A DNA stretch of 64,000 nucleotides from an uncultured Gammaproteobacteria bacterium (lineage in GTDB: Bacteria; Pseudomonadota; Gammaproteobacteria; Pseudomonadales; Pseudohongiellaceae). The notes below the pieces were generated by a model that was given only the letters and a program-made list of their open reading frames with translations, ran no database searches and was not told the origin of the DNA. The DNA lies in the NCBI GenBank assembly GCA_903889815.1, contig CAISYX010000016.1, forward strand, positions 1-64,000, given 5' to 3'. The translations under genes were made by a program, and so were the position numbers. Shown piece by piece: positions 42,455 to 51,025 of this stretch (its first letter is position 1; each line of letters starts with the position of its first letter).

Positions 42455-43228
42455 TCAGTCCTCTCTGCGCAGAAAGACAGGAGTGTCTGCGGTCGAATCC
42501 TTCGCACTGTAGCAATACCCATCGACATCGAATGCCAGCAGATCTTCCGGCCTCTTGAGGCGGTTGCGGAGGATCCACGCGCTCATCAGCCCCCGGGCCT
42601 TTTTCGCAAAGAAACTCACGATTTTGTACTGCCCGTTGCTGAAATCCTTGAATACCGGGCTGATGACGCGGCCCTGCAACTGCTTCTCGCGCACCACTTT
42701 GTAGTACTCAACCGAGGCCAGATTCACCAGCAGCGGATGGCGCTCCTTCAGCAGCAATTCATTGAGCGCGGCTGTGACGCGCTCGCCCCAGAAGTCATAA
42801 AGAGAGGTGCTGCCCAAAGCCTTGAACGTGGTGCCCATCTCCAGCCGGTAGGGCTGGATGAGATCGAGAGGACGCAGCAGGCCATAAAGGCCGGACAGAA
42901 TCCGCAGGTGCTCCTGCGCATAGGTGATATCTGTCGCTGACAGTGCCGGAGCATCCAGCCCGAGATACACGTCGCCCTTGAAAGCGAAGAGCGCCTGCCG
43001 CGCGTTGTGCTTGTCGAAGGGGGTGTGCCAGGCGTTGAAGCGGTCGCGGTTCAGTTCGCCCAGTGCCGGGCTGATGCCCATCAGCGTCGAAAGTTGACCA
43101 GGGGTCAGATGCCGCAGCTTGTCGACAAGCCGCGAGGAGTCTTCCAGAAAGTCCGGCATGGTGGCTTTGCGAAGGCGCACCGGCGAATCAAAGTCGAGCG
43201 TTTTGGCGGGAGAAATGACAAGCAGCAT
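42455..43228 (-). CDS. yaaA: Peroxide stress protein YaaA
   Basis: YaaA lowers free intracellular iron and protects DNA during peroxide stress in E. coli. The 257-residue product has the family N-terminus MLLVISPAKTLDFDSP and the conserved stretches HILSGLYGLLRPLDLIQPYR-like (here RILSGLYGLLRPLD), NLASVEYYKVV and FFAKKARGLM. The gene is followed by the DUF938 methyltransferase and preceded by a DUF4265-like gene on the same strand. Confidence 0.95.
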   Translation of the reverse strand: MLLVISPAKTLDFDSPVRLRKATMPDFLEDSSRLVDKLRHLTPGQLSTLMGISPALGELNRDRFNAWHTPFDKHNARQALFAFKGDVYLGLDAPALSATDITYAQEHLRILSGLYGLLRPLDLIQPYRLEMGTTFKALGSTSLYDFWGERVTAALNELLLKERHPLLVNLASVEYYKVVREKQLQGRVISPVFKDFSNGQYKIVSFFAKKARGLMSAWILRNRLKRPEDLLAFDVDGYCYSAKDSTADTPVFLRRED

Positions 43229-43252
43229 CAGGGCCTCACAACAGCAGTTCGA

Positions 43253-43756
43253 TCACACCGGTGCGAGGAATTCCTGCCACCAGTCCAGAGGGGTCACGCC
43301 GTCAGCCGGGTCGTAGACATTGCCATAGTACCAGACGGTGCCGGGGAACTGGCCGACGACGCGGTCCAGCAGAATCTCGAGAGTCTGAAAGCCGATGGAG
43401 ACGTGTATGCTGTACACCAGCAGCCGCAGAGTCTGCAGGTCGAGGGAGCCGTCGAGCAGCTCGAGCTCCGGCGACAGCACCTGCGCTACCGCGTCGAGAT
43501 CGTCTTTGCGCAGCACGCGGATGCTCAGGTTGCCACTGCGCTTCAGCAGCTCGTAGCCCGCTTCGTTACGTGCGGGGAAGCGAATGCGATCGCCAGCGGC
43601 CAGTCCCCGCAGGAAGCCCGGGGACTTCAGAAGTCGGTACTCGTCGGCGCTCTTGGCGTCTGTCACAGGGTCAACAGAGAGACGCTCCATGATGGCCTCG
43701 CCATCGGGGCGATACCCGGCAACAAGTGCAATGGTCGCTGGCGCGGAAGGGTTCAT
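43253..43756 (-). CDS. Hypothetical protein, DUF4265-like
   Basis: A 167-residue soluble protein with no signal peptide or membrane segment. The stretches DEYRLLKSPGFLRGLAAGD and RIRFPARN, and the C-terminal PGTVWYYGNVYDPADG, recall DUF4265 proteins, but this is a weak memory-based assignment. It lies 24 bp upstream of yaaA and is probably co-transcribed. Confidence 0.65.
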   Translation of the reverse strand: MNPSAPATIALVAGYRPDGEAIMERLSVDPVTDAKSADEYRLLKSPGFLRGLAAGDRIRFPARNEAGYELLKRSGNLSIRVLRKDDLDAVAQVLSPELELLDGSLDLQTLRLLVYSIHVSIGFQTLEILLDRVVGQFPGTVWYYGNVYDPADGVTPLDWWQEFLAPV

Positions 43757-43816
43757 TCGAAGGTCCGGAAAGGGTAGGCTTGCCGTATTCTAACCTGCGC
43801 CGAGGACTGCCGCGCA

Positions 43817-44182
43817 ATGCTCGAACAAATGCAGGGACATGCCCGGCGCTGGCTGGCCTTGCGGCCAGTGCTGCTATTGGTTGCCGTGTTGGCCCTTGGT
43901 GCTGCCTTGCGCATCCTCCTGACGTCTGTTGACCAGGCCGGCGATGTCTATCTGATCCCGGCGCTCGTGCTGTTTCTGTGGTGCATCATGCTGCACGCGT
44001 TTCTCACCCTTTTTGCACAGGTGCCGCCGCCCGTTGTCACGACTTTGCCTTGGCGTCAGCGCATGCTGATGCGTTGCAGACGTGTTTCCTACTACCTGTT
44101 TCTCGGACTTTTCGCCGTGCTCTCTGCGCTGTTGCTGCTCACCAGCTGGCAACTGGCAGGAGCCTGGCGCATGATGTACTGA
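43817..44182 (+). CDS. Small integral membrane protein of unknown function
   Basis: A 121-residue product with three hydrophobic stretches (about residues 13-35, 43-66 and 92-112) separated by short Arg-rich loops. No motif was recognised. It is divergent from the DUF4265-like gene, with 60 bp between start codons, and 47 bp upstream of yciA. Confidence 0.6.
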   Translation: MLEQMQGHARRWLALRPVLLLVAVLALGAALRILLTSVDQAGDVYLIPALVLFLWCIMLHAFLTLFAQVPPPVVTTLPWRQRMLMRCRRVSYYLFLGLFAVLSALLLLTSWQLAGAWRMMY

Positions 44183-44229
44183 CTCTGACAAGTGACCCGA
44201 AGCGACAAAGACAACAACAAGGAGCGAGC

Positions 44230-44646
44230 ATGAGCCTGAAGAAAGTGGACGATGCGGATCTCGACCCGGTACCCGTGGGCGAGCTGGCACTGCAGACGCT
44301 GGCAATGCCCAAGGACACCAATGCCAATGGCGACATCTTCGGTGGCTGGCTGGTCTCGCAGATGGACCTTGCCGCAGGCATCGCCACCAAGCAGGTGACC
44401 CGCGGCCGCAGCGCAACGGTGGCGATCAAGAACGTAGCCTTCCTCGCCCCCGTCAGTGTCGGCTCCATCGTCAGCTGTTACGCCGAGATCGTCGAGATCG
44501 GCCGCAGCTCCATGCACATCAACATCGAAGTCTGGATCTCCAACTCGCTGACCCACACGGGCCAGCGCAAGGTGGCCGAGGGCCTGTTCGTGTTCGTCGC
44601 AATCGATGCGAATGGCAGAACGCGGCGCATCGAGCTGCCCGCTTGA
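44230..44646 (+). CDS. yciA: Acyl-CoA thioesterase YciA
   Basis: Hotdog-fold thioesterase hydrolysing short to medium acyl-CoAs. The ATG at 44230, with GGAG just upstream, gives 138 residues. The family motif TNANGDIFGGWLVSQMDLAAG contains the catalytic Asp, and RSATVAIKNVAFLAPVSVG follows. Homology in the region upstream of this ATG is absent, so the longer frame is not used. Confidence 0.93.
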   Translation: MSLKKVDDADLDPVPVGELALQTLAMPKDTNANGDIFGGWLVSQMDLAAGIATKQVTRGRSATVAIKNVAFLAPVSVGSIVSCYAEIVEIGRSSMHINIEVWISNSLTHTGQRKVAEGLFVFVAIDANGRTRRIELPA

Positions 44647-44673
44647 GCAGATGAATAGCTGGACGCGTTGAGC

Positions 44674-45090
44674 TTACTCGGTGACCGCAGGATTGCGCAG
44701 TGCCTTGATGCGCCCGCGCAGCACCTTGCCTTCCACACGCCGGCGCTGTGAGGCGCGAGTTGGTTTCGTAGGGGTCCGATTCTTGCGGATGACAGTGGCG
44801 TCGCGGATCAGGGTCTGCAGGCGGCTCAGCGCGTCCGCACGATTGAGTTCCTGCGTGCGGTGCTGCTGGGCCTTGATGATGACCACGCCGTCCTTGCTGA
44901 TGCGGGAGTCCCGCAGATTCAGCAGACGATGCTTGTAGAAGAAGGGCAGGGACGACGCATGGATGTCGAAGCGCAGGTGAATGGCGGACGACACCTTGTT
45001 CACGTTCTGCCCACCGGCGCCCTGTGCGCGAATGGCGCTCAGCTCGATCTCCTCGTCCGGAATCGAGACATTCAGCGAAACTTCCAGCAT
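44674..45090 (-). CDS. arfB: Alternative ribosome-rescue factor ArfB (YaeJ)
   Basis: Codon-independent peptidyl-tRNA hydrolase that rescues stalled ribosomes. The catalytic GGQ is within AQGAGGQNVNKVSSAIHL near residue 26. The basic C-terminal tail that enters the mRNA channel is present (KPTRASQRRRVEGKVLRGR). At 138 residues it is typical. A strong GGAGG precedes the ATG. It lies 24 bp downstream of uvrD on the same strand. Confidence 0.95.
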   Translation of the reverse strand: MLEVSLNVSIPDEEIELSAIRAQGAGGQNVNKVSSAIHLRFDIHASSLPFFYKHRLLNLRDSRISKDGVVIIKAQQHRTQELNRADALSRLQTLIRDATVIRKNRTPTKPTRASQRRRVEGKVLRGRIKALRNPAVTE

Positions 45091-45114
45091 GCGGACCTCC
45101 CGTTTAGAAAGTGG

Positions 45115-47304
45115 CTACAACACTTCCAGTTTGGCATAGGAAAGCACCAGCCACTTGCTGCCCACATCATGAAAGTTCACCTGCACACGCGCGTTGGGGC
45201 CGTGGCCCTCGCAGTTGAGCACCACGCCTTCGCCAAACTTGCCGTGACGTACCCGTGCCCCCAGCGCGATGCCGGTGTCCGGAATGTCCTCCTGCTGCAG
45301 CAAAGGCGCCGGTCGTCCGTAGAAGGCCGGGCGCGTTATGGTGGACTTGATGCGGACATGCTCGATGAGGTCGGCCGGGATCTCACGGATGAAGCGCGAG
45401 GGCCGCGTGATGTTGACCTCGCCGTGCATGCGCCGTGACTCCGCGTGGGTCAGATACAGTTTGGTACGCGCGCGGGTGATGCCCACGTAGCAAAGGCGGC
45501 GCTCTTCTTCCAGTCCGGCAATGCCGTCCATCGACATCTTGTGGGGAAACAGACCTTCCTCCATCCCCGCCAGAAACACCAGCCGGAACTCCAGGCCCTT
45601 TGCGGAATGAAGTGTCATCAATTGCACGGCGTCGTCAGATTCGCTGGCCTGCCCCTCGCCGGCATCCAGCGACGCCTGATCCAGAAAAGCTGCCAGAAAT
45701 TCCCGTGACTCCACAGCCATCGCCTCTGCGTCAGGGTCCAGTTCATCGTAACTGCCTGCCGCGTTCACCAGTTCCTGCAGGTTCTCGATGCGACCGGCGG
45801 CTTTTTCACCGCCTTCCTTCTCGTGATGTTCGATGATGCCGCTGTACGTGATGACATGCTCGACCTTCTTCGCCAGCGCGAGAGAATCACACGCGGCATC
45901 CAGCGCTTGAATCAGGTCGAGGAAACGCTGCACGGCACTCGCCGCACGCCCGGACAGCAGGCCGTGCTCCAGCGCCTTCGCGCTGGCAGCCCACAGTGAC
46001 ACGTCTTCACTGCGTGCGATGCTTCGCAGTGTTTCTATGGTCTGATCGCCGATGCCGCGAGTCGGGACATTGATCACCCGCTCCATGGCCGTGTCGTCAT
46101 GGCGATTGATCAGCAGACGCAGATACGCCAGGGCATTCTTGATCTCCAGGCGCTCGTAGAAGCGATGACCGCCGTAGATGCGGTAGGGCATGCCGACGCG
46201 CAGCAGGGCATCTTCCATCTCACGCGACTGGGCGTTGGAGCGATACAGAATCGCTGCTTCACTGAGGCGGTGGCCGGTGTTGAGCCATGATTGCAGGCGC
46301 TCGACAATGAAGCGCGCCTCGTCCTGTTCGTTGAACGCCTCGTACAGGGAAATAGCCTCGCCTTCTGTGTCCTGCGTCCACAACTCCTTGCCCAGCCGGC
46401 CCTGATTGTTGGCGATCAGCTTGTTGGCGGCCTTGAGAATGGTGGAGGTGGAACGGTAATTCTGCTCCAGGCGCACGATGTCGGCCCCTGGGAAGTCCTG
46501 ATTGAAGCGCTGAATGTTCTCGATCTTCGCGCCGCGCCAGCCATAGATCGACTGATCGTCGTCGCCCACCACCATCAGGCAGTTGTCGCGGCCGGCCAAC
46601 ACCCGCAGCCAGGCATACTGCACGGTGTTGGTGTCCTGGAACTCATCCACGAGAATGTGGCGGAAGCGGCGCTGATAATGCTGCAGGATCTGCGGATGGT
46701 TCAGCCACAGCTCGTGGGAGCGCAGCAGGATCTCGCCGAAGTCCACCATGCCGCCGCGTTGACAGGCGTCTTCGTAGGCAGAATAAAGCGCGACCAGATT
46801 GCGGGTGTATTCGTCGCCGAAATGTTCGATGTGCTGAGGCCGCAGGCCCTCGTCCTTTTGCGAATTGATATACCACTGGCATTGCCGCGGTGGCCAGCGC
46901 TCTTCGCTCAGCCCCATGTTCCTGCACAGGCGCTTGATCAGGCGCAGCTGATCGTCGCTGTCCAGGATGTGAAAGTTCTCGGGGAGATTCGCTTCGCGCC
47001 AGTGTGTGCGCAGCAGGCGGTGGGCCAGCCCGTGGAAAGTGCCTACCCACATCGGGCCGACGGGCTGTTCCAGCAGCTGTTCGATGCGGTGCCGCATCTC
47101 CCGCGCGGCCTTGTTGGTGAAGGTCACTGCCAGAATGGAGAAGGGCGAGGCGCCTTCGATCTGCATCAGCCACGCGATGCGATGCACCAGCACGCGGGTC
47201 TTGCCGCTGCCGGCACCGGCCAGCACCAACAGATTGTTGGCGGGAGCCGCGACAGCCTGACGCTGGGGATCATTGAGGGAATCGAGAAGGTATGAGACGT
47301 CCAT
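45115..47304 (-). CDS. uvrD: DNA helicase II (UvrD)
   Basis: SF1A 3'-5' helicase for mismatch and nucleotide-excision repair. The ATG at 47304 gives MDVSYLLDSLNDPQRQAVAA and 729 residues, nearly identical in the N-terminus to E. coli UvrD. Walker A is AGAGSGKTRVL, motif Ia TFTNKAAREM, motif II VDEFQDTN, motif III GDDDQSIYGWRGA and motif VI VGITRARTKL. The C-terminal Tudor-like tail (VRHGKFGEGVVLN) that binds RNA polymerase is present. A far longer in-frame extension overlaps gcdH and is spurious. Confidence 0.97.
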   Translation of the reverse strand: MDVSYLLDSLNDPQRQAVAAPANNLLVLAGAGSGKTRVLVHRIAWLMQIEGASPFSILAVTFTNKAAREMRHRIEQLLEQPVGPMWVGTFHGLAHRLLRTHWREANLPENFHILDSDDQLRLIKRLCRNMGLSEERWPPRQCQWYINSQKDEGLRPQHIEHFGDEYTRNLVALYSAYEDACQRGGMVDFGEILLRSHELWLNHPQILQHYQRRFRHILVDEFQDTNTVQYAWLRVLAGRDNCLMVVGDDDQSIYGWRGAKIENIQRFNQDFPGADIVRLEQNYRSTSTILKAANKLIANNQGRLGKELWTQDTEGEAISLYEAFNEQDEARFIVERLQSWLNTGHRLSEAAILYRSNAQSREMEDALLRVGMPYRIYGGHRFYERLEIKNALAYLRLLINRHDDTAMERVINVPTRGIGDQTIETLRSIARSEDVSLWAASAKALEHGLLSGRAASAVQRFLDLIQALDAACDSLALAKKVEHVITYSGIIEHHEKEGGEKAAGRIENLQELVNAAGSYDELDPDAEAMAVESREFLAAFLDQASLDAGEGQASESDDAVQLMTLHSAKGLEFRLVFLAGMEEGLFPHKMSMDGIAGLEEERRLCYVGITRARTKLYLTHAESRRMHGEVNITRPSRFIREIPADLIEHVRIKSTITRPAFYGRPAPLLQQEDIPDTGIALGARVRHGKFGEGVVLNCEGHGPNARVQVNFHDVGSKWLVLSYAKLEVL

Positions 47305-47430
47305 GGCGACGCATTCTAGCCTGAATGGATAACCAGTACACGCGCAAATCCCCGCGGCCAGCCAGCTACTTAATGCCATGCCATGTTGATACCATGCCTG
47401 CACCTCAGACAGCCGATCAGGGAGCCAAGC

Positions 47431-48618
47431 ATGTCCGCGAGTTCCGATTCCGCAAAATTCAACTGGCAGGACCCGTTCCTGATGAATGAGCTGCTCTCCG
47501 AAGAAGAGCGCCTGGTGCGCGATACGGCACGGCAGTACGCACAGGACAAACTGCTGCCCCGCGTGCGCGATGCTTATCGCAGGGAATACACGGACCCAGC
47601 GATCTTCCGTGAGATGGGGGAAATAGGCCTTCTGGGAGCCACCATAGAAGGCTATGGTTGTGCAGGCGTGAATTATGTCTGTTACGGGTTGATGGCCCGG
47701 GAAGTGGAGTCGGTCGATTCCGGATACCGTTCGATGATGAGTGTGCAGTCCAGCCTGGTCATGCATCCCATCTACAGCTTCGGCTCGGAGGCCCAGCGGC
47801 AGAAATACCTGCCGAAGCTGGCGACCGGCGAATACATCGGCTGCTTCGGCCTGACCGAGCCGGACCATGGCTCTGACCCTGCGGGCATGATCACGAGGGC
47901 CCGCAGTGTGGACGGCGGCTACCTGCTTTCCGGCGCGAAGAACTGGATCAGCAACTCGCCGATCGCCGACATCTTCATGGTGTGGGCGAAGGACGATGCC
48001 GGAGAGATCCGTGGCTGTATTCTCGAGAAAGGCATGCCGGGCCTGTCAGCGCCGAAGATAGAAGGCAAACTGGCCCTGCGCGCCTCTGTCACGGGCGAGA
48101 TCGTCATGGACAATGTGTTCGTGCCAGCCGAGAACATGTTGCCGAATGTGCGTGGGTTGAAGGGCCCCTTCAGCTGCCTGAACTCCGCGCGGCTTGGTAT
48201 TGCCTGGGGCGCGCTGGGCGCGGCCGAGACCTGCTGGAAGACGGCGCTGCAGTACACACTTGAGCGTCAGCAGTTTGGCCGGCCACTGGCGGCCAACCAG
48301 CTCATCCAGAAGAAACTGGCCGACATGCAGACGGACATCGCCATCGGGCTGCTGGCCTGTCTGCAGGGCTCGCGGTTGCGGGATCAGGACAAACTGTCAC
48401 CGCCGCTTATCTCGATGCTCAAGCGCAACTCCTGCCTGAAGGCGCTCGACGCCGCGAGGGCTGCGCGGGACATGCTGGGGGGCAATGGCATCTCTGACGA
48501 ATACCCGGTGATGCGTCACTTGCAGAATCTCGAGGTGGTCAATACCTACGAGGGCACGCAGGACATTCACGCGCTGATTCTGGGCAGGGCGCAGACGGGC
48601 ATCCAGGCCTTCAGTTGA
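47431..48618 (+). CDS. gcdH: Glutaryl-CoA dehydrogenase
   Basis: FAD flavoenzyme that oxidatively decarboxylates glutaryl-CoA to crotonyl-CoA in lysine, hydroxylysine and tryptophan breakdown. The 395-residue product starts at the ATG after GGGAG. Its opening [17 protein letters not shown] and the stretch [15 protein letters not shown] are GcdH-like. The catalytic Glu is in [19 protein letters not shown] near the C-terminus. No glutarate CoA-transferase or LysR regulator is adjacent, unlike many pseudomonads. The 3' end overlaps convergent ubiA by eight bases. Confidence 0.93.
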   Translation: MSASSDSAKFNWQDPFLMNELLSEEERLVRDTARQYAQDKLLPRVRDAYRREYTDPAIFREMGEIGLLGATIEGYGCAGVNYVCYGLMAREVESVDSGYRSMMSVQSSLVMHPIYSFGSEAQRQKYLPKLATGEYIGCFGLTEPDHGSDPAGMITRARSVDGGYLLSGAKNWISNSPIADIFMVWAKDDAGEIRGCILEKGMPGLSAPKIEGKLALRASVTGEIVMDNVFVPAENMLPNVRGLKGPFSCLNSARLGIAWGALGAAETCWKTALQYTLERQQFGRPLAANQLIQKKLADMQTDIAIGLLACLQGSRLRDQDKLSPPLISMLKRNSCLKALDAARAARDMLGGNGISDEYPVMRHLQNLEVVNTYEGTQDIHALILGRAQTGIQAFS

Positions 48619-49555
48619 ACAAGTAGTGCAGAAAGATTCCCGCGAACACCGCCGCGCCCACGCGGTGGTTGTTCAGGAAGGCTTCGAAACAGCCTTCGGG
48701 AGTGCGGCCACGGGTCAGGGTCTCCTGATGCACGAACAGGACTGTCGCCGCCACCAGGCCGCCATGGAAGAACATTCCGAGCTCGAACTGCAGTCCCGCA
48801 AGCAGCATCGCCATCAAGAACATGCCCTGCAGAGCGCCGATGATGACACGGTCAGCATCGCCAAACAGAATCGCCGTCGACTTGACCCCTATCTTCAGAT
48901 CATCTTCCCGGTCCACCATGGCGTATTGCGTGTCGTAGGCCACTGTCCACAAGCAGTTCGCAACAAACAGCAACCAGGCCTGTGCTGGCACCTCGCCGCG
49001 CTGCGCCGCGAAGGCCATCAGAATACCCCACGAGAACGCGATGCCGAGCACCAGTTGCGGCAGATTCGTGAAGCGCTTCATGAACGGATACAGCGCGGCG
49101 ATCATTACGGCAAAGAATGACAGCTGGATGGTGAGCGTGTTGGTAAACAGCAGGAGCACAAAGCCGAAGGCGCACAGTGTGCCGAACACAATCAGTGCTT
49201 CATGGCGCTTCACGGTACCTGCGATCAAGGGGCGAGTCCTTGTGCGCAAAACCTTGCCATCGAAGCGCGTATCGGCAAAGTCATTGACGGCACAGCCAGC
49301 TGAGCGCATCAACGCAGTACCCAGCGCAAAGATGAAGAGCAGGTGCAGATCAGGAAATCCCTCGGCAGCAACCCACAGTGCACCAAGCGTAGGCCACAAC
49401 AGCAGGTAGATGCCGATCGGGCGATTGAGCCGCGTGAGCTGAATGAAGGCAGGTATGCGCGCATGCGCCCGTGGAAACTGCATGGCAAACCAGCGTTCGA
49501 GAATCGCCGTGCCGGCGACGATGCGAGACTTGAGGGAATCCTGCGGCTTTCTCAC
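48611..49555 (-). CDS. ubiA: 4-hydroxybenzoate octaprenyltransferase
   Basis: Integral membrane prenyltransferase that attaches the polyprenyl tail to 4-hydroxybenzoate in ubiquinone synthesis. The two Asp-rich motifs are NDFADTRFD and DREDDLKIG. About eight membrane helices are apparent. The GTG at 49555 has GAGG at good spacing and lies 10 bp after the upstream gene. An ATG at 49483 would give 290 residues, the E. coli length, and is an equally plausible start. ubiC, often adjacent, is not in the window. Confidence 0.94.
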   Translation of the reverse strand: MRKPQDSLKSRIVAGTAILERWFAMQFPRAHARIPAFIQLTRLNRPIGIYLLLWPTLGALWVAAEGFPDLHLLFIFALGTALMRSAGCAVNDFADTRFDGKVLRTRTRPLIAGTVKRHEALIVFGTLCAFGFVLLLFTNTLTIQLSFFAVMIAALYPFMKRFTNLPQLVLGIAFSWGILMAFAAQRGEVPAQAWLLFVANCLWTVAYDTQYAMVDREDDLKIGVKSTAILFGDADRVIIGALQGMFLMAMLLAGLQFELGMFFHGGLVAATVLFVHQETLTRGRTPEGCFEAFLNNHRVGAAVFAGIFLHYLFN

Positions 49556-49565
49556 ACGCGCCTCG

Positions 49566-50876
49566 TCATTTGAAGTTTTCAGCCATCTTCTTGATATCTT
49601 CAGATGAGGCGATCACCTTGTCGATGGCGGCGGCGACTTTCATCGGATCCAGATCATGGCGCTGGTACAAAGACAACGGGATCTCCTCAGGGGGCACATC
49701 GCCGATGCCGTGGTGACGCAGAATGCGCATGGCGATGAAGATCAGATGCGCATACACGCAATGCTCCCCTTCGTAGTCGCTCTCGTTCTGGAAGCGCAGC
49801 GCCACGCTCACTTCCGGTGGCATGTTCCACAATTGCATCAGCCACGCCGAGATCTGGTCGCGCGTGACACCCAGCAGGTGATGATCGATGGCGGTATGGC
49901 TGATGTGAGGATTCGCTTCGACATACCGGCAGATGGAAGCAAAGTGTGGAGGGAAGGTGTGTGCCAGCACCAGATAGCCAAAGTTGTGCAGCAGGCCGCT
50001 GAGGCTGGCGAGCCCGACACTCGGACGCTTCGCGGGCGGCATCAGCTTCACCAGCGCCTCTACGGCGGTGGAGCAAAAGACAGACTGTTGCCAGTAGGGG
50101 GTAAACTCTGCCGGGTAGTCCTTCGGAATGGCCAGGCTATTGCCCAGTGCCATGCCCAGTGCCAGGTTGCTGACCAGATCAAGGCCAAGCACACGCATGA
50201 TGGCGTCCTGCACGGAGCGAATCTTGCTCGGCGCGGCATAGTAAGGTGACGACGCCCAGCTGACTACCTGCGCGGCGAGGCTGGCGTCCGCTTCAACAAT
50301 CGCTGCCAGGTCGTTCACCGCCGCGTCCGGATTGGCGCGCAATGCGATGATGCGCTGCGCGGTCTGAGGCAGTGGCGGAATCTCCAGCGTCTCCTCAAGG
50401 CGCTGTTTGATGCGCAGCGTGGTGAAATTGCGAATGGAATTGAAGATCTGATCCAGGTCATTTGTGCTGGCCGGCGGTCGCAGTTGCAATTGTTCGCCGG
50501 GCACGGTGCAGCGAATGACGCGCACTCGGCAAGTGGATTTCCGCAGAGCCTCGCGCACAGTGCTGAGTGCCACCTGCCGACGCTCGATGCCGTCCACCGT
50601 GGCAATCTCGTACTGGCACTCCGCGTGTGCCGCAACTGCTTCGTCAAGGATGGTAGGCAGCACAAAGAATACCGGAGCACTCTCAACCTGCGTGAGCTTG
50701 CCCGCCCGTGTCAGTGCAACGATGTCGGCCTGCCGCATGGGCACCAGCTCACGCTCCACAAGGCTGTTCAGCAGTTTCAGATCCAGAAGGTGCGATACCG
50801 GGACCACCACCTGACCGCGTCCTCTGCCGTCATGCAGCACCACGACTCGCACCGGATTGGTGGGTTCGGAATACAT
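49566..50876 (-). CDS. HDOD domain protein with N-terminal YbaK-like aminoacyl-tRNA deacylase domain
   Basis: A 436-residue protein with two parts. Residues 1 to about 150 resemble the YbaK/ProX editing fold, with no catalytic site I can confirm. Residues about 165-360 form an HDOD domain ([36 protein letters not shown]), a catalytically inert HD relative used in signalling. A homologue beside recG occurs in Pseudomonas. It lies 149 bp downstream of recG and 10 bp upstream of ubiA. Its role is unknown; a regulatory scaffold is the general expectation for HDOD proteins. Confidence 0.82.
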   Translation of the reverse strand: MYSEPTNPVRVVVLHDGRGRGQVVVPVSHLLDLKLLNSLVERELVPMRQADIVALTRAGKLTQVESAPVFFVLPTILDEAVAAHAECQYEIATVDGIERRQVALSTVREALRKSTCRVRVIRCTVPGEQLQLRPPASTNDLDQIFNSIRNFTTLRIKQRLEETLEIPPLPQTAQRIIALRANPDAAVNDLAAIVEADASLAAQVVSWASSPYYAAPSKIRSVQDAIMRVLGLDLVSNLALGMALGNSLAIPKDYPAEFTPYWQQSVFCSTAVEALVKLMPPAKRPSVGLASLSGLLHNFGYLVLAHTFPPHFASICRYVEANPHISHTAIDHHLLGVTRDQISAWLMQLWNMPPEVSVALRFQNESDYEGEHCVYAHLIFIAMRILRHHGIGDVPPEEIPLSLYQRHDLDPMKVAAAIDKVIASSEDIKKMAENFK

Positions 50877-51025
50877 CTAAGCGGCCTTCTGTATGGGCAT
50901 GGTGTGCCTGCATCTTGTTGTGGAGTTGAAGGAGCGACCGCGCCGCATGCCGAGTTTCGAGGGAGTTGGAAGCGCGGGCATTATAGCTGTGCGAATAGTC
51001 TGCCGCCTACCCGCCAGTTCCCGGT

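Noticed and set aside
47305..47868. N-terminal extension of UvrD up to 47868
   Set aside because: It lies antisense to gcdH and lacks similarity to UvrD, whose normal start is at 47304.
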